Source: Umbribacter vaginalis (GTDB lineage Bacteria > Actinomycetota > Coriobacteriia > Coriobacteriales > Eggerthellaceae). From it: DNA of 64,000 bases. The position numbers and the translations under genes were made by a program. The notes below the pieces were generated by a model, which ran no database searches, had not been told where the DNA came from, and worked only from the letters and a program-made list of their open reading frames with translations. The stretch's first letter is position 1, and each line of letters begins with the position of its first letter. Below, piece after piece: positions 9,624 through 17,299 of this stretch. The stretch is taken from assembly GCA_001552935.1 (NCBI GenBank), contig KQ959688.1:69989-133988 (forward strand), written 5' to 3'.

Positions 9624-10800
9624 GCTGCGCTGCCTTGTGGTTAAGAATGTATGCTAGCTGTTCTGCAAGTTCATGTGTCGTATGCGCAGTAGGATACGTA
9701 AGTGGAATGCCTTGTTTTCGCAAGCGTGCAGCACATGCGTATAGATCTGGAATTTCAAGCCCAACAGAACGCAGCGTGTGTTCGTTTTCTGGTGAAAAGA
9801 CCACTTCAGGCGTATCAAAACACAGTTGCTGTCCCTTGTTCAGCACCAGCACACGCGAGCAATATTGTGCAAGGTCGTTCATATTGTGTGACGCCATAAT
9901 AATGCTCACACCTTCAGAATTCAGGTTTTTGAACAGCTCTAACAGCGTACGCTTTGCAGCAGGGTCAAGCCCAGCAGCAGGTTCATCAGCAATTACGTAG
10001 TGAGGTTGCATTGCTAACACACCTGCAATTGCAACACGCCGCTGAATACCCCCCGATAGCTCAAAAGGGCTTTTGTGCATATATTCTGACGGATTAAGAT
10101 GAACGTGCTCCAGTGCCCATGCAACGCGTTTATTCACTTCATGAGGAGTAAGCCCTAAATTACGTGGGCCAAAAGCAATGTCTTCGGCAACGGTTGGTGC
10201 GAAAAGCTGTCGTTCAGGATATTGAAAAATCAGTCCTACGCGCTTAATAATTTCTTTCTTGTGTTTTTTGTTGTGTGTGGAAAATCCATCGACGCTTACT
10301 GTGCCACATGTGGGTGTGAACAGGCCATTCATGTGCTGCAACAGGGTGCTTTTTCCACTGCCGGTGTGCCCTGCTAAGCCTATGAACATTCCTTTTTCAA
10401 TTGAGAAAGAAACGTTTTGCAACGCCCAAGGCGTATGAGGAGTTTCGCCCCATTGTTGAGCGCTGGTAGAGTGGGGTGGGGGAGTTTGTGCAGATGGTAT
10501 GGCCGAAGTAGTTGGTTCAGATGGCACTGATGACACGGCAGGCATGGCGTTTCTCGCGGTTGCTTGTTGGTTGGTGGTGTTTTTCTCGTATGGGTTCATT
10601 TCTCCAGATGAGTTACCTGTTTGCTCCATGTGAGTATCATATGCTTGGTCGTGTTTGCTCCTGCTTTTGTTCCCAGTGCCGTTTCCATGAATCACGTACT
10701 TATTTTCGTTATGGAGTGCGCTTTCAGCCACAAGACGGGCGCGCTGCCTGCGTGTAAGCGTTTGATAGGTAAAACTTACCTCTGTGAATGTAATTGACAT
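9616..10800 (-). CDS. ecfA2: ECF transporter ATPase EcfA2 with a long N-terminal insertion
   Basis: ATP-binding subunit of the ECF importer. The C-terminal ~270 residues are a full ABC domain: Walker A GHTGSGKST, signature LSGGIQRRVAIAG (Ile where Gln is usual), Walker B YVIADEPAAGLD, and a switch His in IMASHNMND. The N-terminus starts normally (ITFTEVSFTYQ, the A-loop). Some 100 hydrophilic residues rich in Ser, Thr, Asn, Pro and Gln then intervene before WALQNVSFSIEKG. Typical EcfA2 is near 290 residues; this one is 394. Start ATG 10800 has GAGGA upstream and lies inside ecfA1, so no shorter start restores a normal protein. Confidence 0.93.
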   Translation of the reverse strand: MSITFTEVSFTYQTLTRRQRARLVAESALHNENKYVIHGNGTGNKSRSKHDQAYDTHMEQTGNSSGEMNPYEKNTTNQQATARNAMPAVSSVPSEPTTSAIPSAQTPPPHSTSAQQWGETPHTPWALQNVSFSIEKGMFIGLAGHTGSGKSTLLQHMNGLFTPTCGTVSVDGFSTHNKKHKKEIIKRVGLIFQYPERQLFAPTVAEDIAFGPRNLGLTPHEVNKRVAWALEHVHLNPSEYMHKSPFELSGGIQRRVAIAGVLAMQPHYVIADEPAAGLDPAAKRTLLELFKNLNSEGVSIIMASHNMNDLAQYCSRVLVLNKGQQLCFDTPEVVFSPENEHTLRSVGLEIPDLYACAARLRKQGIPLTYPTAHTTHELAEQLAYILNHKAAQHG

Positions 10801-11615
10801 AAAGCGTCCTCAAGCTGCGATTGCGTTAGTGTTGTTTCAAAATGAAAGCCTTGTTTATTAAGCTCCGTTATCAGTTCTGCCGAAAACGGTAATTCTAAAT
10901 GCGACGTTGCCAATGCGCGCCAATGGCTTAGCAAGTGCTGCGGTGTTGTATCAACAGAAAGATGTCCCTTATCAAGAATTAAAATACGTTCAGCATGCAG
11001 TGCTTCTTGTATATCGTGCGTAATCATGATCAGCGTGATTCCTTGTTTATGCAGTTCACGGCAAATTTTTAGAAGCCCTTTGCGCCCGCGCGGATCAATC
11101 ATTGATGTTGCTTCGTCAAGAATAAGAACGCGAGGATGCATTGCCAGCGTGCCTGCGATGGCAAGGCGCTGTTTCTGTCCGCCCGATAATGTTGCGGTGT
11201 TTCGTTTCTCAAAGCCACTCATACCAACTGCTTCAAGCGACTCGCTCACGCGCTGTTTGATTGTTTCTGCAGGTAAACATAGATTCTCAGGACCAAACGC
11301 AACATCGTTTTCAACGCGTGTTGCTACAATTTGATCATCTGGATTTTGAAATACCATGCCTGCGCATGCTCGAATAGTGCGCACATTGTGTTCGTCACTT
11401 GTACATAACCCGTCTACCTCAACGCTTCCCGATGTAGGTTTAAGCAGACCATTTATTAGTTTTGCAAGCGTCGATTTACCCGAACCGTTTGCGCCCAGTA
11501 CGCATATAAATTCGCCATGTGCAATATCCAGCGTTATATTATGTAGTGCAGCGTGGTTTTCGTTATAGGAAAAACCAAGATTGCGTATGCGTATGATAGG
11601 GTTATCGCTGGTCAC
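10776..11615 (-). CDS. ecfA1: ECF transporter ATPase EcfA1
   Basis: First ATP-binding subunit of the riboflavin ECF module, 279 residues, the usual length. It has ABC motifs in order: A-loop in RIRNLGFSYN, Walker A GANGSGKST, Q-loop MVFQNPDDQ, signature LSGGQKQRLAIAG, Walker B VLILDEATSMID and switch His in IMITHDIQEA. The start is GTG 11615 with AAGGAG eight bases upstream; there is no better ATG. It overlaps ecfA2 by 25 bases and follows ribU after a 111-base gap. Confidence 0.95.
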   Translation of the reverse strand: MTSDNPIIRIRNLGFSYNENHAALHNITLDIAHGEFICVLGANGSGKSTLAKLINGLLKPTSGSVEVDGLCTSDEHNVRTIRACAGMVFQNPDDQIVATRVENDVAFGPENLCLPAETIKQRVSESLEAVGMSGFEKRNTATLSGGQKQRLAIAGTLAMHPRVLILDEATSMIDPRGRKGLLKICRELHKQGITLIMITHDIQEALHAERILILDKGHLSVDTTPQHLLSHWRALATSHLELPFSAELITELNKQGFHFETTLTQSQLEDALCQLHSQR

Positions 11616-11726
11616 AAAAGCACTCCTTCAGCTGCTTGTGAATGTGTCACGCGTTGTTGTCACGCTTTATACATAAAACATATAGAGCGTTAATGAGGCA
11701 CAACGCACTGCTATCGGTATTGCACA

Positions 11727-12314
11727 TTATTTAGAGTTGCGGGATGAATACTTGTGCAACAATACTGCAATACTTTTATATACAAGCGCACTTATTATAG
11801 AATTCAACAGCACCTTTGCAATATTAAATGGTAGAAGTATAGGAATAATCATAGCAATAATACTTTGTAGCGGTGCACCGGTGTAAATAGGTGTTACTAC
11901 GAGATTGCCCAGTAAAGCAACTATAATCATTGCCAAACTTCCAATACTGAATCCAACAATAAGCCTTACGGTTGAAATGTGGCCATTTGAATTTCTTGTT
12001 TTTCCAGCTAAACCAAGGGGAACAAGGTATGCGCATGCGCACGCAATGGTCATAATGCCGCCCCAAATATTACTTGTTATAAATACATGCGCGATAACTG
12101 ATACAAAACTAATAATGCAGCCTGCAAGTGGTCCAAAAGCAAACGCACCCATTACAGCAGGAACAAATGACGGGTCGTATTTCAGAAATGGTGCAGCTGG
12201 GAACAGTGGTATTTCAATAAACGAAAGAACAGTGCTAATGGCTGCCATAAACGCCATGGTAACAAGTTGTTGCGTATTCCAGCGTGCTGGAAGTGTACCT
12301 TGTGAAGTTTGCAT
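11727..12314 (-). CDS. ribU: Riboflavin ECF substrate-binding component RibU
   Basis: A 195-residue membrane protein with six hydrophobic segments. FLKYDPSFVPAVMGAFAFGP matches the RibU pattern of a Lys-x-Asp loop followed by a Gly-rich helix, and LLPFNIAKVLLNSI matches its last helix. RibU binds riboflavin (also FMN) and docks to EcfT. Assignment is supported by the FMN riboswitch immediately upstream. Start ATG 12314 has AAAGGAG six bases upstream. The substrate call rests on both family features and regulation. Confidence 0.92.
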   Translation of the reverse strand: MQTSQGTLPARWNTQQLVTMAFMAAISTVLSFIEIPLFPAAPFLKYDPSFVPAVMGAFAFGPLAGCIISFVSVIAHVFITSNIWGGIMTIACACAYLVPLGLAGKTRNSNGHISTVRLIVGFSIGSLAMIIVALLGNLVVTPIYTGAPLQSIIAMIIPILLPFNIAKVLLNSIISALVYKSIAVLLHKYSSRNSK

Positions 12315-12364
12315 AGTTTCTCCTTTTGCGTTACGTTTTCTTGTTGATTTAAGTTTCGTGATGC

Positions 12365-12399
12365 AAAAAAAAGCCCGCAGGAATATACCTACGGGCTTT
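12365..12399 (-). terminator. Riboswitch expression-platform terminator
   Basis: On the minus strand the arms AAAGCCCGTAGG and CCTGCGGGCTTT pair (one mismatch) around TATATT and run into an uninterrupted T tract. It lies between the FMN aptamer and the ribU ribosome site, so ligand binding should favour this terminator. Confidence 0.92.
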
Positions 12400-12430
12400 G
12401 GAGATATCGCGCGAATGTGCTACGACTGAC

Positions 12431-12618
12431 ATCTGCCTCTTTCATCCGGACTATACCGTTGGTTTCGGCTTTTCACCGAATCTACTGTGTGTGGTTGTAC
12501 AAGCCACACTACACACAGCTCGCAGACTTCAGATTTGATGCGCATGTATTGGATAAAACCATGTAAACGCAGCATTCTGTTACCGCCAGTGAGGAATTTC
12601 ACCTCGCCCTGAAACATA
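12431..12618 (-). ncRNA. FMN riboswitch (RFN element)
   Basis: Read on the minus strand, the region begins TTTCAGGGCGAGGTGAAATT and continues into CCTCACTGGCGGTAA, both conserved RFN blocks. AGTCTGCGAGC and GGTGAAAAGCCGAAACC follow, and it ends AGTCCGGATGAAAGAGGCAGA-like sequence (last base ~12431). One variable arm (P2-P3 region, ~12520-12560) is longer than the minimal consensus. Together with the terminator at 12365-12399 it should shut off the ECF genes when FMN is abundant. Confidence 0.96.
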
Positions 12619-12680
12619 AATCCATCGAGGATGAATTTTATTCGCACATGTTTGAAAACGCAAGTATTATTTTCTGAGTA

Positions 12681-12709
12681 TTATTAAAAGCACTTAAAAC
12701 GGTTCGCAA
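12681..12709 (-). promoter_or_regulatory. Sigma-70-type promoter for the FMN riboswitch and ECF operon
   Basis: On the minus strand TTGCGA (12709-12704) is followed after exactly 17 bases by TAATAA (12686-12681). The predicted transcript start, about 12674, lies some 55 bases before the conserved FMN aptamer. It sits in the short gap after the zinc-ribbon gene. Confidence 0.6.
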
Positions 12710-12719
12710 TACAGTCCTG

Positions 12720-14654
12720 TTACAATGGCGGAGCTTTTATCCATGTGAGCATGCCGCAATATCTGTCTCCTTTCTTTGTTAGTGTCATAAATGCTGACAG
12801 TGCGGTATTCGTGTCTATGCGATAACTATGTGTTGTATCGTTGTCATATGTGCTGGTAACACCCTCATAATCGCCGATCATACAGGCACCAAACGCTGCA
12901 AGCGAGGAAAATGGTACTTTACATTCCAAATATACATATGCCTTTTCGCAGGGAAAACTATGTACTTCTTTGAGGTTTTCTGCGTCAATCACATGGCCAT
13001 CAGATGCTCTGATTGTGAGTGCACAATTTTCTAAAGCATTACACCAACTTCCAAGGTGAGGCTGATATTTAAATCCTGCGCGTGTAAGAGCTGCGTATAT
13101 AGTGGCTTGTTGCACACGTGCAAAACTTGCCAGACGAAGTATTTCCTGTTCGTTAAACTGTAACGTGTCATCATTGGCATTCGTACGAAGGGTGTTTGCC
13201 CTTTGGTGTCTCGTGGTTTGTGTAGGTGCTCCGTTGCTGTTATGGGCACTTCCTTGCGATAGTCCATAGCCGTTCCCGTTTATGCTGCTTATGCTGTTTG
13301 CGGAGTTGTTTTCGCTCGTGTTGTTTGCAGCGCTTGCGCTAGCAGAGCCTTTGTTTGCATCAAGAATAGCTTTCGCGTTGCTTTCCGCGGCTGTTCTATC
13401 TGGGGAGTGCGTTTTGTCGGAATTGGTACGGTTTAAGCTGGGAGTGTTTCCAGTTTTGCTTCGATCGTGCGCATTGTGGGCACTGCTTGTATGCTGCGGA
13501 TCATGTAATCGGTCAAGCGCGTAGGCACGCACAAACGAAAACGGCTGCTGTTCAAGAATATAAGGGCTGCATACCGTAAGGATAGTAAGTGCAAGTGTGC
13601 TCTGAATCAGAAAGCATGCGCTGGTAAGCACTTTGATTTGTGGTGTCAATGGTATTTTGGTACGCCATAATTTGTACAAGCCAAGCGGCCAACACAGCGC
13701 AATCGCAACTACTATCGTTTGCAGTTCGCGTAAAGAGGAATGAATGGTTGAGTTAGGAGTGTGTGTACTTGTATGCCCTGGTGGTGTGTTTTTCAATAAT
13801 ACATGTATCCAACGAGTGAGTTTATTGCCAGTATTCGTTTCGAAGTCAGGCGGCGTACTGCTTACGTCATTATCATTGTTATACTGAAGAGATTTTGTAC
13901 TTATATCAGCAGATAGACTACTGGTTGCAGCGGATGATGTGGGCTCGTATAGTGCATCGAGTGCCTGTTTTAAGGAGAGCGCATGAGTGTGATGATGAGC
14001 TTGTGTGATGTAGGTGTCGTTTTCTGGTGGCGCTGACACGTGTGTCGTTATCGTAGGGCTTGATGAAACAGGTACTGTTGACGATAGAGATGGGTTAAAT
14101 CCTGCTGATGGTAGCGATGTTGACGTTTGCGCTGGTAATGATGTGGTTGACTGCACGAGAGATGGTGAAGCACACGCTGGTGGTGTTGGTGATGTTACGG
14201 GTTGTAGCGCAGTGACTGGTGATACATTATGCGCGTGTGATGGTGTGCTTTCAAAAGGAGACGTGTGGTGCATAATCGGTGTTTCGCAAAGAGAAGCGTT
14301 CGATTCAACTGGACGTTTGAGCGAAGTGGCATCATCAGGCGTATTCGATGTTATTCCCTGCTCAAAACTCCTGTATAGACAAGGTGTCATTGAAGCATAA
14401 TCTCGAAGCGAGGTGTCATATATAATAGGCGGATTTAATTGTAATTCCTGTTCAGAAGTCTTATCGGCATATAAGTTGCCTGAAGGTGATGTCGGCTTAA
14501 CAGCGCTTTGTGCGCTCGGTGTATCTGATACTAACGATTGATGCGTAGCTTTTTCGGGAATAGGCATACAGGAAGTGTTGCTCATTCGCTGTCCGCAGCT
14601 TGGGCAAAATAAGCGTTCATTGGAATATGTGGTGTTGCAGTTCGAGCAATACAT
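12720..14654 (-). CDS. Zinc-ribbon membrane protein with long disordered Ser/Thr/Asn-rich regions
   Basis: Not a recognised family overall. The first residues MYCSNCNTTYSNERLFCPSC form a treble-clef zinc ribbon (two CxxC pairs 12 residues apart). About 280 residues extremely rich in Ser, Thr, Pro and His follow. Two hydrophobic segments come next (around VVAIALCWPLGLYKLW and ACFLIQSTLALTILTVC). A second Ser/Asn/Ala-rich stretch precedes a folded C-terminal part of ~130 residues with FNEQEILRLASFARVQQATI and a likely beta-rich end. I start it at ATG 14654 (AAAGGGA five bases upstream); the longer open frame back to 14738 lacks a ribosome site. Zinc-ribbon plus membrane layout recalls DUF4190-like or TM2-like sensors, but this is a guess. 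Confidence 0.7.
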   Translation of the reverse strand: MYCSNCNTTYSNERLFCPSCGQRMSNTSCMPIPEKATHQSLVSDTPSAQSAVKPTSPSGNLYADKTSEQELQLNPPIIYDTSLRDYASMTPCLYRSFEQGITSNTPDDATSLKRPVESNASLCETPIMHHTSPFESTPSHAHNVSPVTALQPVTSPTPPACASPSLVQSTTSLPAQTSTSLPSAGFNPSLSSTVPVSSSPTITTHVSAPPENDTYITQAHHHTHALSLKQALDALYEPTSSAATSSLSADISTKSLQYNNDNDVSSTPPDFETNTGNKLTRWIHVLLKNTPPGHTSTHTPNSTIHSSLRELQTIVVAIALCWPLGLYKLWRTKIPLTPQIKVLTSACFLIQSTLALTILTVCSPYILEQQPFSFVRAYALDRLHDPQHTSSAHNAHDRSKTGNTPSLNRTNSDKTHSPDRTAAESNAKAILDANKGSASASAANNTSENNSANSISSINGNGYGLSQGSAHNSNGAPTQTTRHQRANTLRTNANDDTLQFNEQEILRLASFARVQQATIYAALTRAGFKYQPHLGSWCNALENCALTIRASDGHVIDAENLKEVHSFPCEKAYVYLECKVPFSSLAAFGACMIGDYEGVTSTYDNDTTHSYRIDTNTALSAFMTLTKKGDRYCGMLTWIKAPPL

Positions 14655-14909
14655 AACAATCCCTTTCTTGGAGATGTATGTATCGTATGGAACAAAATAC
14701 GCCAAAAACACGCCAATAACACGCGAATAATACGCCATAAGGAAAATTTATGTATGATGAGAAATGCAGACTTTGAATTTTATATTTAATTGTGTACAAT
14801 ATGCAAGTAATACAATAATATAGTTTGATTCATGCACTCCATCCCCATTTTACGCAATACAACTGGAGTAGCTGAGGTGAATGCATGGGCGGCAAAAGGG
14901 GACGGTATT

Positions 14910-15428
14910 ATGTCTGAAGAACCTACATTTGAACACACGCAATTGTTCGATCATGAGCTTTCACCTGAAGAAACTGTGCAATTACGCAATCAGCTCTGTT
15001 TTCCGTTATATGCAGCTGCTAAAGAAGTAGTACGACGTTATGGGCCTATTTTGGACGACTTGCAGCTTACGTATACGCAATACATTACCATGATGGTATT
15101 GTGGGAAAAAAAGACCGTTTCAGTAAGTGAACTGGGTAATGAGTTGTATCTTGATTCTGGTACGCTGACGCCGTTGTTAAAGAAAATGGAAGCAAAAAAT
15201 CTTGTTAAGCGAACCCGCAGCGCAAAAGATGAGCGTCGCGTAGATGTAAGCATTACGCCTGATGGCATGGCACTGCGTGAACGTGCGTTTTGTGTTCCCG
15301 TGAAAATGGGGTCGTGTATGCATTTAAGCGATGCCGAAATGGCACAACTAGCGTACTTGCTGGATAAACTTATTCGTAACGTGCGTAAATCGCAGACTGA
15401 TAGCAGCTGTTCAGGTGTTTCTGCTTAA
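14910..15428 (+). CDS. MarR-family regulator, OhrR-like
   Basis: A winged-helix repressor of ~172 residues. QLCFPLYAAAKE carries a Cys at the position of the OhrR redox-sensing cysteine. The DNA-binding part LYLDSGTLTPLLKKMEAKNL and the wing RSAKDERRVDVSIT match OhrR closely. OhrR represses ohr (organic hydroperoxide reductase) until its Cys is oxidised. No ohr gene is adjacent; the next gene downstream, a flavoprotein, is 231 bases away. I start at ATG 14910 with AAAGGGGA seven bases upstream; GTG 14877 with GGAG eight bases upstream is a real alternative adding 11 residues. Confidence 0.85.
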   Translation: MSEEPTFEHTQLFDHELSPEETVQLRNQLCFPLYAAAKEVVRRYGPILDDLQLTYTQYITMMVLWEKKTVSVSELGNELYLDSGTLTPLLKKMEAKNLVKRTRSAKDERRVDVSITPDGMALRERAFCVPVKMGSCMHLSDAEMAQLAYLLDKLIRNVRKSQTDSSCSGVSA

Positions 15429-15659
15429 GTATCTGTACACGTTGATTCACACGTGGGTTCATATGGATGCACGTTGCTTTGCGTGCTGATTCATGTGGGT
15501 GTTTATAACAACCTTACGCGAATAACGAGTCGACACCTTAAGCAAACATGATTATTATCACACCAGTTCATTACAGAAACTGATATATCCTACGCAGTAA
15601 TCGTATTAGAATCGCATTAGTGTTGTGTGATTGCGACATAAAAACGCAAGGAGTGTTTC

Positions 15660-17288
15660 GTGAAACATATTGCGGTAATTGGAGGCGGAGCGGCTGGCTT
15701 ATGTGCAGCTATCAGTGCTGCATTTCAGGCGCGTGCGTGTAACATACCTGTTCAAATACATGTTTTTGAAGCTCACGCCAAACTAGGGCATAGTATTTTA
15801 GCAACAGGGAACGGACGTTGCAATATTTCGCATGAGGCATTTTTGTCGTCTGATGAACAGCAAGCTTTGCATGCGTGTACAGGAGCTGCTCCGTGGGATC
15901 TTGGCTCGTGCATGTCATCGATGGGCGCAAATAATATCTGTGAACAGGAAAAATACACAGAACAAGCGACACAAGCACTACCGTACCTTCAAGAATCACA
16001 GCTTGCACAGCATCCACACAACGCATGTGCTACGCAAACCATACACGATGTGCAGGGCGCATCAATTACATGCGGTGTACGTGATCAACACACTGCGTAC
16101 AACCCACAAGCTGCGCACAACCCACAAGCTGCACACAATTCGCAGGCTGCGTACACATCTGTTCTTTCAGGATTCCCTTGTGATAGCAACAATCCATTGC
16201 ATCATTTTCATAATAGTGCTTTCGTAAAAACAGCACTTGAGCGCTTGCAACAAGCGGCATTGCATGGTGAAATTGCCTGTATTCCGCATGCGCATGCGAA
16301 CTCATATGATGCTGCACTATCATTTTTCTCGCATCTTGGACTGGTGTTTCGCTGTGATGATCAAGGTTGGTTGTTTCCGTATAGCAATACTGCAAAAACA
16401 GTACGTGAACTGCTTATTGAGACAGCACAGCGCTTGGGCATCGTTATGCACGCGTCAACGGAAGTGAGTGAGCTTGTGGCGTCGAGCTCTGTACTATCAG
16501 ACGCTACATCATTTACTATTACCACGTCAGAGGGAAAAAAGTATCCCGCTGATGCCGTTATTGCAGCGTGGGGAGGAAAGCACAGCCACACATCGCTTGC
16601 TCTGCTTGGTCACAGCGTTAAAACAGTGCCCTGCGTTCCTGTTCTTGGCTCGCTTATCTGCACGTATCCCAATCTTAAAAAGCTTGACACCATACGTTTA
16701 CGCGCACAGGTGCACATTGTGCGCACACAGAACAATACCTCGCGCATTATAGCTTCTGAACAGGGAGAAGTACTGTTTCGTTCCTATGGCGTATCGGGTA
16801 TCGCGGTGTTTAACGTGTCGAGGTTTGTGCATGCGGGCGACGTTGTAAGTATTAATGCGCTGAACATGCCAATCTCTGAGGCAACAGAATTTCTTAAACA
16901 TAAGCTTGAACAGGTAAAAATCCTTAACACAAAAGCCTGTTGGAACGATGTGTTGTATGGCATGTTTCCTGCTGCTTTTGTGGATGTGCTCTGTGCTCAG
17001 GAAATTTCCAACAATGCGTCACCTGCGTGTGTGGCGCGTGCCTTGTGTGATATGCGGCTGCCTATCGAAAGTGTTAAAGCAGATCAGTGCCTTGTTATGC
17101 GCGGTGGAATTGCCATAAACGAGGTCGATGCGCAAACGTTGCGCGTGTCGAACAGCTCTGCTTTGTATGCGGTGGGCGAAGCACTTGATGTTGATGCAAG
17201 TTGTGGTGGTTTTAATTTACATTGGGCTTGGTCAAGTGGTATATTAGCAGGTGCTTGCGCAGTAAATACGTGGCGCGATGCTTCGTAA
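15660..17288 (+). CDS. HI0933/BaiN-family NAD(P)/FAD-dependent oxidoreductase with internal repeat insertion
   Basis: Flavoprotein of the HI0933 (YhiN/BaiN) family. The N-terminus has the dinucleotide fold GGGAAGLCAA (~residues 8-17) and ATGNGRCNIS, a family hallmark. HFHNSAFVKTALERL comes only after an extra ~115 residues (about 65-180) that homologues lack. Later blocks are GWLFPYSNTAKTVRELL, AAWGGKHSH, FRSYGVSGIAVFNVSR and the C-terminal GEALDVDASCGGFNLHWAWSSG. The length of 542 is well above the usual ~400. The insertion contains three 18-bp tandem repeats. Start GTG 15660 has AAGGAG upstream. The substrate is not predictable; one member reduces bile acid intermediates. The next gene starts 11 bases after its stop. 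Confidence 0.88.
   Translation: MKHIAVIGGGAAGLCAAISAAFQARACNIPVQIHVFEAHAKLGHSILATGNGRCNISHEAFLSSDEQQALHACTGAAPWDLGSCMSSMGANNICEQEKYTEQATQALPYLQESQLAQHPHNACATQTIHDVQGASITCGVRDQHTAYNPQAAHNPQAAHNSQAAYTSVLSGFPCDSNNPLHHFHNSAFVKTALERLQQAALHGEIACIPHAHANSYDAALSFFSHLGLVFRCDDQGWLFPYSNTAKTVRELLIETAQRLGIVMHASTEVSELVASSSVLSDATSFTITTSEGKKYPADAVIAAWGGKHSHTSLALLGHSVKTVPCVPVLGSLICTYPNLKKLDTIRLRAQVHIVRTQNNTSRIIASEQGEVLFRSYGVSGIAVFNVSRFVHAGDVVSINALNMPISEATEFLKHKLEQVKILNTKACWNDVLYGMFPAAFVDVLCAQEISNNASPACVARALCDMRLPIESVKADQCLVMRGGIAINEVDAQTLRVSNSSALYAVGEALDVDASCGGFNLHWAWSSGILAGACAVNTWRDAS
16098..16151 (+). repeat. Three in-frame 18-bp tandem repeats inside the HI0933-type gene
   Basis: Units at 16098-16115, 16116-16133 and 16134-16151, based on CACAACCCACAAGCTGCG with a few changes. 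They encode YNPQAA, HNPQAA and HNSQAA (residues ~147-164). They lie inside the lineage-specific insertion, not in a conserved part of the enzyme. Confidence 0.9.
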
Positions 17289-17299
17289 GGAACAAACAT

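Noticed and set aside
14014..14400. A 128-residue open frame on the plus strand
   Set aside because: It is the antisense shadow of the Ser/Thr-rich part of the minus-strand zinc-ribbon gene, with no ribosome site and no family features.
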